Below, in pieces: positions 8,449 through 16,709 of a DNA stretch of 29,078 bases (its first letter is position 1; each line of letters begins with the position of its first letter). The position numbers and the translations under genes were made by a program. Source of the stretch: Phycisphaerales bacterium UBA2218 (lineage in GTDB: Bacteria; Planctomycetota; Phycisphaerae; Sedimentisphaerales; Anaerobacaceae); contig DCUI01000112.1 of NCBI GenBank assembly GCA_002327785.1, positions 1 to 29,078 of the forward strand, given 5' to 3'. A model generated the notes under the pieces. The model saw only the letters and a list, made by a program, of their open reading frames with translations. It did not search any database and was not told the origin of the DNA.

Positions 8449-10088
8449 GTTTTTTCCGTCAAGATCCCCGTTCGGACCACGGGTATCGCCCCTGCACCAA
8501 GCTCCCACATCCCGTCCGGACGAACCTGAAGGACCTCCGTGTCGCGATAGAAATTCAGCGTGGCAACGACGTAATCGGTCAGGGCATCTGCAGCTTCGTT
8601 CCTTGCGTCGTACAGGTGTTCCAGCGCCGTCAACACGCGCCGGCTGCTCACCCGTCCGTACCGCAGCAACTCGAACGTGTCTTCTACCCGCTTCTGCGCC
8701 AGATCCACCCCCTCGGACAAGACCTGATACCGCTCCGCTGCCTCCAGCAGTTTGCGGTGGGCCTCGCGAACCTCCATCCGGACGGTGTCGGCGGTTAGGC
8801 CGTACTCCCGCTCACGCTGGTTCAACGTCACTAGCGCCTTCGCATACAGGTCTTGCTCGGCCACACGGTCCAATGGCAGATCGAGCGCGACGCCGGCGGT
8901 CGTTGTCTTGTCGCCATTCGTCTCGATCCGCGTCTTTCCGACAACGCTGAGCCCGGTGCGCAGCCCATCCGCCGCCACATACACGGCCCGCTGGGCATCG
9001 ATCACCATATCGGCATTGTTCGTCAAGTCCAGACGGCGAACCAGGGCCGACTCGACCGCTTCATCAAGCGAGAACTCGGGATACGGGATGCCCTTGGCCT
9101 TCAGCGCGTCGAAGACGCGGACATCCAGATCGAATTCCATCGTGGGCGGCACGCCCAACGTGATCTTGAACAAGTCGAGGAATCGCTCGTATTCCTTCAC
9201 GGCCAGGATGTGGGTGTCCCGAGCCCGCAGGGTTTCCTGGCGGACCTGGTCCAGTTCCTCTTTAGGCAGCCGGGCCGCCCCAACCAGCTTCTCCACGCGG
9301 TTCTCCAGCGCCACGAGCGAGTTGACGCGGGACTCTGCGGTTCGCACCATGTCCAGCAACTCCAACGTCTCGTGGTATTGCGTGACGACGGATACAACCA
9401 GCAGTTTTCGGGCACGGCAAACGGTCCTGATCTGGTAAAGAGCACTACGCTCCGCCTGAGTCAATGGCTCGCGAACGACGCGTGGATTGCTGCCCCGCAA
9501 GAGAGGCTGCACGACGCTCGCACCAAAAACACCCGACAATCCGCTGTCGCCGAGTCCCATGAGGATATCGGCCCATCGAGCTCCGACGCTGGCGCCGACG
9601 GCGGCCCCCGTCGCCAGGAGACGATTGAAACCGAGATTCGGCTCGACGACCACCCTCTCGTTCGTGCCGTCATTGGAGTAAAGAGCCTCGCCACCGCCGA
9701 AAAACTGCATTTCATAAGTGTGACGGATCAGCCGCATGTCCAGAGTCATCGTATACAGTAATTCTTTCTGGAGGTGGTAATCGCGATTGCGCGCCAGCGC
9801 GATGGTGGCCGCCTGGGGGATCGTGAGAATCCCCGTCTCCGAGACGACCTTCTCGATGCGAGCCACCTGCTCGATGTCGATGTCGTTCGGCGACGGCGGC
9901 GTTCCCGTGATCCGGTAGTTCGCGCGAGGGCCAAATTCAGGCTCCCATTTGCTGTCAACGAACTTGTAGACCTGCTCGTCCGCATCGTGCTTATAACTTT
10001 GGGGGCCGCATCCCGCCAACAGAACGACGCCGGCAAGGAGCAGCAGGCCCCAACCGGTCGATCCCCATTTGCAGAATGCACTTCTCAT
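8433..10088 (-). CDS. TolC-family outer membrane efflux lipoprotein
   Basis: Outer-membrane channel of the TolC/OEP family, expected to form a trimeric barrel plus periplasmic tunnel. The ATG at 10088 is chosen because GGGGAG precedes it by 6 nt; the product is 551 residues. A lipoprotein signal ends in the lipobox LAGC with the acylated Cys27. After a ~70-residue extension come the two OEP repeats with long heptad-rich helices (VNSLVALENRVEKLVGAARLP, EELDQVRQETLRARDTH, and again LNQREREYGLTADTVRMEVREAHRKLLEAAERY). The motif VVQPLLRGSNPRVVREPL is typical of TolC-like proteins. It lies 51 nt after the HlyD-type gene in one operon with DUF4956 and VTC. No ABC or RND pump gene is in the window. 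Confidence 0.88.
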   Translation of the reverse strand: MRSAFCKWGSTGWGLLLLAGVVLLAGCGPQSYKHDADEQVYKFVDSKWEPEFGPRANYRITGTPPSPNDIDIEQVARIEKVVSETGILTIPQAATIALARNRDYHLQKELLYTMTLDMRLIRHTYEMQFFGGGEALYSNDGTNERVVVEPNLGFNRLLATGAAVGASVGARWADILMGLGDSGLSGVFGASVVQPLLRGSNPRVVREPLTQAERSALYQIRTVCRARKLLVVSVVTQYHETLELLDMVRTAESRVNSLVALENRVEKLVGAARLPKEELDQVRQETLRARDTHILAVKEYERFLDLFKITLGVPPTMEFDLDVRVFDALKAKGIPYPEFSLDEAVESALVRRLDLTNNADMVIDAQRAVYVAADGLRTGLSVVGKTRIETNGDKTTTAGVALDLPLDRVAEQDLYAKALVTLNQREREYGLTADTVRMEVREAHRKLLEAAERYQVLSEGVDLAQKRVEDTFELLRYGRVSSRRVLTALEHLYDARNEAADALTDYVVATLNFYRDTEVLQVRPDGMWELGAGAIPVVRTGILTEKTSQVR

Positions 10089-10139
10089 CGATCTCCCCGC
10101 GATTGTCTCACTCGGCGAAGGAACGAAAGCCACCCATGG

Positions 10140-11369
10140 CTACAACCCCCGAACTCCCACCAACTCACCGGGGACGAGATTGAGTCCCGGCGGAACATGG
10201 ATCACCACCGGCCTCCCCCACTGCGGAATCGTCGGACTGCGCCACAAACGCTGGGGCAACAGCTCGATCGTCGGCCCGATGGACAGAACACGCGACTGCG
10301 CGATCTGCGCCGGATACCTCATCTTGACCAGTTCGACGGTCATATCGCTCTCAAGGTATCCGACCTGCTGTTCGTTGGCGTAGGCGATGATCTCGGTTGG
10401 TTGCGTCTGGGCCACGGCAAGGATGGGGTCCCCCGCGACGACGACCTCCCCGGCCCGCCGGATGGTCTCCTCTCCTTGCCTCTTGAGGAGCGCCTCGTTC
10501 GCCTTTCCGGAGATCGGGATGACGACGCCGTCGATCGGGGACTTGAGCTCAATGGCTGTTCGAGCCTTGAAGGCCGCGATCTGGTTCCGCAAGCCCTTGA
10601 TCAACTCCTCCTGGACCTTCGCCTCCTTGCGAATGGCCTCCAGGGCGTTATCGACGGACGGCTGGGGCAGTTGCTGTTGTGCGAACTCATCGCGTCTGTG
10701 CTCGGCCTGCCTCTGATCCTCCCGGGCCTGTTTCAGCTCGTCCTGGTATTCCTCAATCTGCTTGACCGTGCTGTCATACTGGACCTTGATCTTCTCCAGC
10801 TCGAAGGGCACGACCACCTTCTCCTCAACCAGCTTTTCGGTGGCCTGGAGATCCACGGCCAACCCGTTCAGCAAGATCTCCTCCGCGGCGATCTCCGTCT
10901 GCACATGAAGTGCGTGCAGTCGGGCGGCCTCGGCGTCCACAGCGAACCGACGTGCGTTGTCCGCGTGGTTGATCTGGAGGTCGGCGGCATCGGCAAGCAA
11001 CTGCTCCTGAGTGGGAATCAGCAAAGCCACCAATCGCTCGATCTCCGCAGCCGCGGTCGCCACCTGGCCCTGAAGCTCCGCCTCCGTAGTCAACTCGCTG
11101 GCCGGCACGGTGTTCAGCAGGGCGAGCGTCTGCCCTGCCGTCACGGGTTGAAACAGTTCGACCGAGATACCCATGATGCGAGCGGTGCAATCCGAGGCCA
11201 CCTGGCGGACCTCGCTCTGGGCGATGCCGACCATCTGAAAACTCTCGGAACGCTGGTAAAACAACCAGCTTACGGCTGTCACGGCGCCCAGCCAGACGAA
11301 CAGCGGCACCGCATGACGCAGGGAGGAGCGTTTGACCGTGTGACTCTTCCTGGGTTGTCTCTCTTTCAT
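10140..11369 (-). CDS. HlyD-type periplasmic adaptor (membrane fusion) protein
   Basis: Membrane fusion protein that would bridge an inner-membrane partner to the TolC-type channel. It has one N-terminal membrane anchor (about residues 21-38, VPLFVWLGAVTAVSWLF), a first half-lipoyl segment (ARIMGISVELFQPVTAGQ), a long coiled-coil hairpin (about 92-275, rich in Glu, Gln, Ala, Leu) and the second half-lipoyl segment (IELKSPIDGVVIPI), then a beta-barrel region. The 409 residues are normal for the family. It starts 10 nt after the DUF4956 gene and is followed by the TolC-type gene, the usual adaptor-channel pair, but the upstream partner is a DUF4956 protein rather than an ATPase or RND pump. Confidence 0.88.
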   Translation of the reverse strand: MKERQPRKSHTVKRSSLRHAVPLFVWLGAVTAVSWLFYQRSESFQMVGIAQSEVRQVASDCTARIMGISVELFQPVTAGQTLALLNTVPASELTTEAELQGQVATAAAEIERLVALLIPTQEQLLADAADLQINHADNARRFAVDAEAARLHALHVQTEIAAEEILLNGLAVDLQATEKLVEEKVVVPFELEKIKVQYDSTVKQIEEYQDELKQAREDQRQAEHRRDEFAQQQLPQPSVDNALEAIRKEAKVQEELIKGLRNQIAAFKARTAIELKSPIDGVVIPISGKANEALLKRQGEETIRRAGEVVVAGDPILAVAQTQPTEIIAYANEQQVGYLESDMTVELVKMRYPAQIAQSRVLSIGPTIELLPQRLWRSPTIPQWGRPVVIHVPPGLNLVPGELVGVRGL

Positions 11370-11379
11370 AACCGGTCGC

Positions 11380-12075
11380 TCAGACCTCGAGCAGTTTCTC
11401 CTGCATCGTCAGGTTGATATTCTCCATTCCATCGACCTTCTCCAGCTCCGCAATGAACTGCTCGTTCGTGGAGATGTTCCGCACCATGATCTGGTAGGCA
11501 TACTCGGCCGGCCCCCCGAAGCCACTGTCCTGGGCGGAGATCAGCGTGAAATTGCCGCAGAAACGGCGTAGGATGCCGGGCACAGGGTGATCCGGCCCGA
11601 TCGGCCCTCGCAGGCTGAACCGCAGGAAACCGTTGTGGGGCTCGTGAGCGCCGAAATCGGTAAAGAACAGGTAGACCGCGATCAGACTCAGGACGGCGGT
11701 CCCCAGGATCGCGGTCATGTAGCGGTGAGACCCGGAGGCCATCCCAACCACCAGAGAGGAGAAGATGAACACGATATCCCGCGTGTCCTTGACCACGTTC
11801 CGGAAACGAACGATGGCGAGCGCCCCCATCAATCCGACGGCGGTGATGATGTTGTTGCCGATGACCGCCATCACCATCGCGACGACCACCGTGATCAGAA
11901 TCAACGACTGCACGTAGGAGCGAGAATAGGACAGACCGCTGTGCGTCAGGTAGTACACCCAGGCAATGACCTGACCGAGCACGAAGGCCAGCAAGAGCGA
12001 AAGCAGAACCGCCTGCGGGCCGAACTGTGTGCCGGTCAGCGGCGTCTCTTCAATCAGTTGCCACCATCTATCCAT
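11380..12075 (-). CDS. DUF4956 integral membrane protein
   Basis: Inner-membrane protein of the uncharacterised DUF4956 family, 231 residues. Four or more hydrophobic segments are visible (about 21-43, 56-95, 103-116, 121-139), with the conserved core GLMGALAIVRFRNVVKDTRD between them. The C-terminal ~85 residues are soluble and end in a segment (YAYQIMVRNISTNEQFIAELEKV) that could form a small ACT-like fold as in MgtC proteins; this last point is a guess. Its start overlaps the VTC stop in ATGGATAG, so the two are translationally coupled. DUF4956 genes are known beside VTC-domain and CotH genes in other bacteria. Here it may be the membrane partner of the polymerase or of the adaptor. Confidence 0.85.
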   Translation of the reverse strand: MDRWWQLIEETPLTGTQFGPQAVLLSLLLAFVLGQVIAWVYYLTHSGLSYSRSYVQSLILITVVVAMVMAVIGNNIITAVGLMGALAIVRFRNVVKDTRDIVFIFSSLVVGMASGSHRYMTAILGTAVLSLIAVYLFFTDFGAHEPHNGFLRFSLRGPIGPDHPVPGILRRFCGNFTLISAQDSGFGGPAEYAYQIMVRNISTNEQFIAELEKVDGMENINLTMQEKLLEV

Positions 12076-13018
12076 TCCACAGACTCCTCATGGCCGGTCC
12101 GCAGAATCCCAGCCGGTGCGATTGCTCCATCGACGTGGCAAACTTGGAGATCGAACGGGCTTCCAGATCAAAGTGCCGCACCATCCGGGAGAGCCACTCC
12201 GGATAGCAACCGGTAAACTTGATCTCCAGAATCGCACAACCCACCGTCAGATCGTTATACTGCCAACCGGCGCCGCCCAGGGAAACGACAGGCTCTCCAG
12301 TCACCTTGTAGCACAGTTCCCGGTCGAACGTCACTCTCACCCGGTTCTCCGAGGAACTCTCGAAGGCCTGTCTCAGATACCGGATCAGAATCACCGGCCC
12401 GGCGTGGATCGCCGCAACATAAAGTTGAAACTGGTTCAACGCCGCCTCATCGGTCGTATACCCCTGGGGCGGTAGAAACCTGCCGCCCAGCAGGGTGGCG
12501 ACGTCCCGGTCCATCACCCTCGCCCGGCTCTTGAGAATCACGCGGTTGATCCGCCGCTTGATCTCAAAGAATCGCGGATACTCAGGCTCATCCGTATAGC
12601 TGCGAATTCGAAGCTTGAAACGGTTCTTCAGGCCGAACAAGCTTTCCCGGCACAACCGCAGGTCCGGCGAATCCAGATAAAGACTGACGATCGGGTACAT
12701 CCCGCCCCGCTGCAGCTTCGAGTACTTATCGTATTCGAGAAACGGACGCACATAGCACGTAATCTCAGCGGCCTCAATGTCCGTTACGAGATACTTCATC
12801 TCATAACGGCAGGCGAGCATGCCGTCCACCACGACCTTCTTCGCCGGACGCGTCTTTTGTGCGCCATGGCCTATCGGATTCTCCGAGGGGCTGGGAACTA
12901 CAACGGCCTGCCCTGCCTCGCTCGGCGCGGCAAGACCCATCACACCCCGGCTGGTGTCGGTCTTTCTACTGTCCACGTTGTCCTGTTTCCTTCTGTAATT
13001 CAGCCGGAGAGGCAGCAT
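12068..13018 (-). CDS. VTC-domain protein (polyphosphate polymerase type)
   Basis: Belongs to the VTC family, whose eukaryotic member Vtc4 makes polyphosphate from ATP in a tunnel lined by basic residues. The expected pattern is present: RYEMKYLV, YPIVSLYLDSPD, a basic strand set (KLRIRSY, FFEIKRR, ILKSRARV), VRVTFDRE, ILEIKF with its Glu, and the closing SKFATSME. About 65 low-complexity residues precede the domain. The start is uncertain: ATG at 13018 is used, but GGGAGG sits only 1 nt before it; a TTG at 13027 and ATGs at 12940 and 12820 are alternatives, the last placing the domain at the very N-terminus. First gene of the operon VTC - DUF4956 - HlyD - TolC. Polymerase activity is inferred from the family. 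Confidence 0.85.
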   Translation of the reverse strand: MLPLRLNYRRKQDNVDSRKTDTSRGVMGLAAPSEAGQAVVVPSPSENPIGHGAQKTRPAKKVVVDGMLACRYEMKYLVTDIEAAEITCYVRPFLEYDKYSKLQRGGMYPIVSLYLDSPDLRLCRESLFGLKNRFKLRIRSYTDEPEYPRFFEIKRRINRVILKSRARVMDRDVATLLGGRFLPPQGYTTDEAALNQFQLYVAAIHAGPVILIRYLRQAFESSSENRVRVTFDRELCYKVTGEPVVSLGGAGWQYNDLTVGCAILEIKFTGCYPEWLSRMVRHFDLEARSISKFATSMEQSHRLGFCGPAMRSLWNG

Positions 13019-13030
13019 TCCTCCCAAATT

Positions 13031-13049
13031 GGGTGTTCCGCCAACACCC
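13031..13049 (-). promoter_or_regulatory. Leader hairpin before the VTC gene
   Basis: A perfect 7-bp inverted repeat (GGGTGTT at 13031-13037, AACACCC at 13043-13049, 5-nt loop) lies in the presumed untranslated leader, just before the GGGAGG ribosome site. No T-run follows, so it is not a terminator. It could affect translation or RNA stability. Confidence 0.4.
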
Positions 13050-13094
13050 TCTCCTGCATCGGATGGAGCCGGTTACGACCCCGATCTTTTGTCT

Positions 13095-13124
13095 ATTTTA
13101 ACACAAGTGGCGTCTCTCAGTCAA
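13095..13124 (-). promoter_or_regulatory. Sigma-70 promoter of the VTC-DUF4956-HlyD-TolC operon
   Basis: On the minus strand TTGACT (13119-13124) and TAAAAT (13095-13100) are 18 nt apart (or TTAAAA at 17 nt). RNA would start near 13088, about 60-70 nt before the VTC start region. Confidence 0.7.
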
Positions 13125-13233
13125 GCAATCTGTTAGACATCTGTTAGGACGGTGGAAACACGCCTTCCTCCATAGAGATGCCGCATACTCTCCCGGCGAC
13201 CCGGGGTGCCGGTCGGACCGTCGCCTGCCACGA

Positions 13234-14031
13234 TCAGTCCCCTTCAACCGCCATTGGCTTGGCGTTGGGCTCCAAAGGCGTGGGGACAGACGATACCTGC
13301 ATAAGACCCGTGCCATCCGGATACCGGCCGCAGGATTGATCGCCAGCCAAGCCTTCAATCGTGGCCGAGTCCAACAGCGCGTGGCCGTTCTCGATTGTGT
13401 CGAACAGCCAGATCGTCTCACCCTTGGAGGAGAGCTTGAAATTCGCGTGCAGTCCCGGCTCGTCTCCTCCGTCTTCGTCGGCCCAGACGAGAAGATACTC
13501 GCCCGGTTCGATCTCGGTTCCATCCGGGAACTGCCATTTGAGCGGATTATCCGGACTATCGCTCAAGTACATCCCGGCCAGACGGATCGTCTGCTCGCTG
13601 ATGTTCTTCAGCTCGATCCAGTCGTCATACTCGCCCTGGGGATCTGCGATGACGGCCACGTTCTTGGCCATGATCTCGTTGAAAACAATCCCAGAATAGG
13701 CCGCATGGGGATAGGCCACGATGTGGGTATAAACGTCATGTTCCGCACCTTGCGGGTCGAAAGCCAGCGTACCGACGGCGTCGGCCGCCGTCGCCTGCAC
13801 GTAATAGCGGACCCCTACCCCCTCATACACCACGCCATCGACCGTCAGAGTAGCCGCAAGGTCCGTCTTGCTCTGATAGTTGTTCTGCAGCAGGGTGTAC
13901 CAGTTCGACTGGGAGAACTGCAACTGCAGGACGGGCATCACGCCTTCGTCGTAGAAATCCGCCCCGGAGACGGCATACGCCCCCCACAGTACTGCGCATA
14001 CGCACAGAGTCACACACGCCTTCGTCGTCAT
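13234..14031 (-). CDS. Secreted CotH N-terminus / lamin-tail chimera lacking the kinase core
   Basis: A 265-residue exported protein. The ATG at 14031 has AGAAGG upstream and gives a proper signal peptide (residues 1-24, ending AVSGA). Residues 25-75 match the beginning of CotH proteins: FYDEGVMPVLQLQF, NWYTLLQNNYQSKTDL, TLTVDGVVYEGVGVR. In normal CotH the next residues are a RGN-type motif and the kinase core. Here the text passes at residue 75/76 into YYVQATAADAVG, a linker normally found before lamin-tail domains. A complete-looking lamin-tail domain follows (112-245: IVFNEIMAKN, DDWIELKNIS, YLLVWADEDGG, HANFKLSSKGE, GRYPDG). Kinase catalytic residues are absent. It lies upstream of the VTC operon, which has its own promoter. 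It may be a functional scaffold protein or a decayed CotH. Confidence 0.75.
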   Translation of the reverse strand: MTTKACVTLCVCAVLWGAYAVSGADFYDEGVMPVLQLQFSQSNWYTLLQNNYQSKTDLAATLTVDGVVYEGVGVRYYVQATAADAVGTLAFDPQGAEHDVYTHIVAYPHAAYSGIVFNEIMAKNVAVIADPQGEYDDWIELKNISEQTIRLAGMYLSDSPDNPLKWQFPDGTEIEPGEYLLVWADEDGGDEPGLHANFKLSSKGETIWLFDTIENGHALLDSATIEGLAGDQSCGRYPDGTGLMQVSSVPTPLEPNAKPMAVEGD

Positions 14032-14142
14032 ACTGCACCTTCTCACACTGCAACTGCCCTTGCCGCGTCAGATAATAAGTGGCTCGCGCAGCCAAGCCGG
14101 TTACAAGGAAAAGCCCGGTTTCACATCGGCCATTGGCCCCTG

Positions 14143-14658
14143 CTACGACAAGAAGGTGGAAAAATCGACGGCACACCGGCGGAAGTCTTCGGCGGGAAGC
14201 GTTACGGTCCGCCACTTCCGGCTGCGGCCCTTCATGCACCGGAGATAGTCGTCCAGGCGGATACAGAAGAATACATAGCGGCTCGGGCCAAGGGCGAGCG
14301 GCTCGTGTCCGTCGAAATCCACGTCCGCCTGCACCACCCGATAGACAAAGACGAAAACCGCCTCATGGCCGGGTCCCAGCGCTTGTCGCCACACCTGGAG
14401 GCTCTTGATGTCGTCCGTGGTGACCCAGCACGCAAGGCCGGACAGCCCTGCCAGGCTCACACCCGCGAATGTTCGTCCCTTGACCTCGACAATCACCTTG
14501 TGGCCAGACTGTGGACAAAGCAGGAAATCGAAGTTCTTGACGGAATCCTCGGAAGGACCCGGGCGTCGGTGCTCCTCGCTTCGGACGTACGCAATGTGGT
14601 GGTCCAGCAACCAATTCTCGAACGCCCGTTCATAATGATTGGGAGAGAATTTCCGCAT
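14143..14658 (-). CDS. HYExAFE-family protein (PD-(D/E)XK-like fold)
   Basis: A 171-residue cytoplasmic protein of unknown role. It carries the family signature HYERAFENWL at residues 8-17, followed by NFDFLLCP and VIVEVKGR. The spacing of Asp and E-x-K fits the core of PD-(D/E)XK nucleases, so a nucleic-acid role is possible but unproved. I know the HYExAFE name from Planctomycetota annotation. The ATG at 14658 is preferred to the open frame further upstream (to 14712) because the signature normally lies near the N-terminus. It begins 66 nt after hisS and is probably the third gene of the ykgJ-hisS operon. Confidence 0.72.
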   Translation of the reverse strand: MRKFSPNHYERAFENWLLDHHIAYVRSEEHRRPGPSEDSVKNFDFLLCPQSGHKVIVEVKGRTFAGVSLAGLSGLACWVTTDDIKSLQVWRQALGPGHEAVFVFVYRVVQADVDFDGHEPLALGPSRYVFFCIRLDDYLRCMKGRSRKWRTVTLPAEDFRRCAVDFSTFLS

Positions 14659-14724
14659 TAGTCTACACCTCGCCCGCTCCGTAGAAACGGAAACCATCGC
14701 CCCCGCCGGCAACCGGCCCGATCG

Positions 14725-16014
14725 TCAGCCCAGCCGGGCCAGAAACTGGTCCACGGCCACAGTCTCTTGCGTGCCGGCAGCCATATCCTTGACGACCACC
14801 TGCCGGGCATCTCTGTACTCCTGGCCGAGAATCACACATCTGCCCGTGTTCTGGCCGACCGCTTCCTTGAGTTGCTTGGAGAGACCGCCTCGCTTATAGC
14901 TGAAATTCGCCGAGTGCCCTTTCGACCGAATCTGGGCCGTGACCTCGTACATGGCCTCGGCAAACTGCGGGTCGGCAACAGCCACGAAGTACTCAAGGCG
15001 CCGCTTAGGAACCTGAGCATCGAGCAGACCCCGCTGCCCCAGGAGGATCTCCAGGACGCAATCGCCCATCCCCATCCCCGTCGCAGCGATGGCAGGGCCA
15101 CCGAAATCCCGCAACAGGTTGTCGTAACGTCCGCCACCGCAGATGGCCCTCAACTCACCGGCGATATCGTGCACCTCGAACACAACCCCCGTGTAATACG
15201 CCAGGCCGCGTACGATGCCGGGATCGAATCCGCAGTACTCTCCCACCCCCATGGCGTTCAAAACGCCAAGGACGCCACAAAGCTCGTCGATCGCCTTGCC
15301 CAGGGCCTCATTCGACTCGATGATCCCCGCCACGGCCGTCACCGAATCAAGGGCCATGAAATCGAGGATCTTCCCAGCTTGGCCCTTATCGGGCACCTGC
15401 TCGGCCAGCAACGCCTCGAAGGTCTCGGCCGGCAGCTTGGGCTTCTTGTCCAGAACGGCGTAGATCGGCTCCAGCCGCTCGGCGGGGATTCCGATGCTGG
15501 TCAGGACCGCTGCCAGGAGCCTTCGGCTTGAGATCTTGGCCCGGATGTCCGTGGCGGTCAGACCAACCATGCGGAGATAGTCCAGGGTCGCGAAGATGAT
15601 CTCCGCATCCGCATCGGCCCGGTCCTCCCCGATGATATCGATATTCCACTGGAAGAACTCGCGAAGCCGGCCCTTCTGAGGCCGCTCTGCCCGGCACAGT
15701 CGCGGGACCGCGAACCACTTGATCGGCCGGGGCAACGCGTTGACCTGCTGGTTCACCATGCGGGCCAGCGTCGGTGTGATCTCCGGCCGAATCGCCAAGT
15801 CCCGCCCGCCACGGTCCTGCAGGGAGAAAAGCTGCTCGACAATCTCCTGCCCGCTCTTGATCTGGTACATCTGGAGGTGCTCGAAGATCGGGCCGTCGTA
15901 TTCCTCGAAGCCGTTCCGCTGGGAAACCTTCTTCCACCCATCAATGATCCAATTGCGGCAGGCCATCTGCGGCGGATAGAAATCTCTCGTCCCTTTGACC
16001 GGGGGTATCTTCAT
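14725..16014 (-). CDS. hisS: Histidyl-tRNA synthetase
   Basis: Class II synthetase charging tRNA-His, 429 residues. It opens with PVKGTRDFYPP. Motif 2 is visible (CRAERPQKGRLREFFQWNIDIIG) together with the two histidine-binding signatures VRGLAYYTGVVFEV and CGGGRYDNLL. The C-terminal ~90 residues form the anticodon-binding domain (YFVAVADPQ, KRGGLSKQLKEA). Motif 3 is unusual: where most enzymes read G-x-G-x-ER, this one reads GMGMGDCVLEILL, without the arginine; I have seen GDVVL-type motif 3 in a subgroup of bacterial HisRS, so this is probably a natural variant. The start overlaps the upstream stop in ATGA. Confidence 0.93.
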   Translation of the reverse strand: MKIPPVKGTRDFYPPQMACRNWIIDGWKKVSQRNGFEEYDGPIFEHLQMYQIKSGQEIVEQLFSLQDRGGRDLAIRPEITPTLARMVNQQVNALPRPIKWFAVPRLCRAERPQKGRLREFFQWNIDIIGEDRADADAEIIFATLDYLRMVGLTATDIRAKISSRRLLAAVLTSIGIPAERLEPIYAVLDKKPKLPAETFEALLAEQVPDKGQAGKILDFMALDSVTAVAGIIESNEALGKAIDELCGVLGVLNAMGVGEYCGFDPGIVRGLAYYTGVVFEVHDIAGELRAICGGGRYDNLLRDFGGPAIAATGMGMGDCVLEILLGQRGLLDAQVPKRRLEYFVAVADPQFAEAMYEVTAQIRSKGHSANFSYKRGGLSKQLKEAVGQNTGRCVILGQEYRDARQVVVKDMAAGTQETVAVDQFLARLG

Positions 16015-16412
16015 GCCTTGCGTCCCCTCGATTTCCTGGTCTTCCGCTTCTCCTTGACGTTGTTGTCGAATTTCACTCGGATGTACTCCTCCATCTGGCT
16101 GTCGCTGGTGAAATGCAGCTCGTAGTCGTACTCGCCCTGGGTGAAATCACAATCCACATGTTTGTACTTGCGGCAGATCTCCGGCCGGCGCTCGTAGATG
16201 AGGCATGTATGGCCCTTCTCGGACAGGTGCCGACACTTGTTCTTGACGTTGAGGTACCAGTCGCCCTTTTCAACGAAAACGGTGATATCCTCGTGGCAGA
16301 GATACCACCGGATGTCGTCGTAGTCGGCCCTGGTCTCGGGCGTTTCGATCGGGAGTGCGAAATACCGACAACACAGCCCCGTGCACTTGTGACATTGACC
16401 CTTTTCGGCCAT
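16011..16412 (-). CDS. YkgJ-family cysteine-cluster protein
   Basis: Small zinc- or iron-binding protein of the YkgJ/UPF0153 type, 133 residues, function unknown. The cysteine pattern is CHKCTGLCCRYF near the N-terminus, then CRHL, HTCLIYERRPEICRKY and VDCDF, which is the family arrangement (CxxC...CC...C...C..RP..C). The tail is strongly basic (KEKRKTRKSRGRKA). Two ATGs are 6 nt apart; the one at 16412 fits the GAGG ribosome site better than 16418. Its stop overlaps the hisS start by 4 nt, so hisS is coupled to it. Confidence 0.85.
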   Translation of the reverse strand: MAEKGQCHKCTGLCCRYFALPIETPETRADYDDIRWYLCHEDITVFVEKGDWYLNVKNKCRHLSEKGHTCLIYERRPEICRKYKHVDCDFTQGEYDYELHFTSDSQMEEYIRVKFDNNVKEKRKTRKSRGRKA

Positions 16413-16465
16413 CTCCATATCCTCTTTGTAAGGCCCCAGCGACCGCTGATGCCATAAACCCGAAA

Positions 16466-16494
16466 ACTATATGCCGTCCGTCGCACCCCGTCAA
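16466..16494 (-). promoter_or_regulatory. Sigma-70 promoter of the ykgJ-hisS-HYExAFE operon
   Basis: On the minus strand TTGACG (16489-16494) and TATAGT (16466-16471) are separated by exactly 17 nt. RNA would start near 16459, about 45 nt before the ATG at 16412. Confidence 0.75.
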
Positions 16495-16709
16495 GACGGG
16501 TGGCTGGAGTAGACAGCCACGGCAATCCTGCTGCGGACAGTGCCGATTCTTACGCCGGCCGCGCGATGAGGCCGACTCACGGACCGTAGAGGAGGCTGCA
16601 CCGGGAGAGGAGAACCGACCGTAAAGTCAGGTTCTATCAAGAGTAACGCACTATCCGAGTCCCGCGATGTCGGGGCCGCATATTTTTTTCGAAAATTCCG
16701 GGAAAGCTG

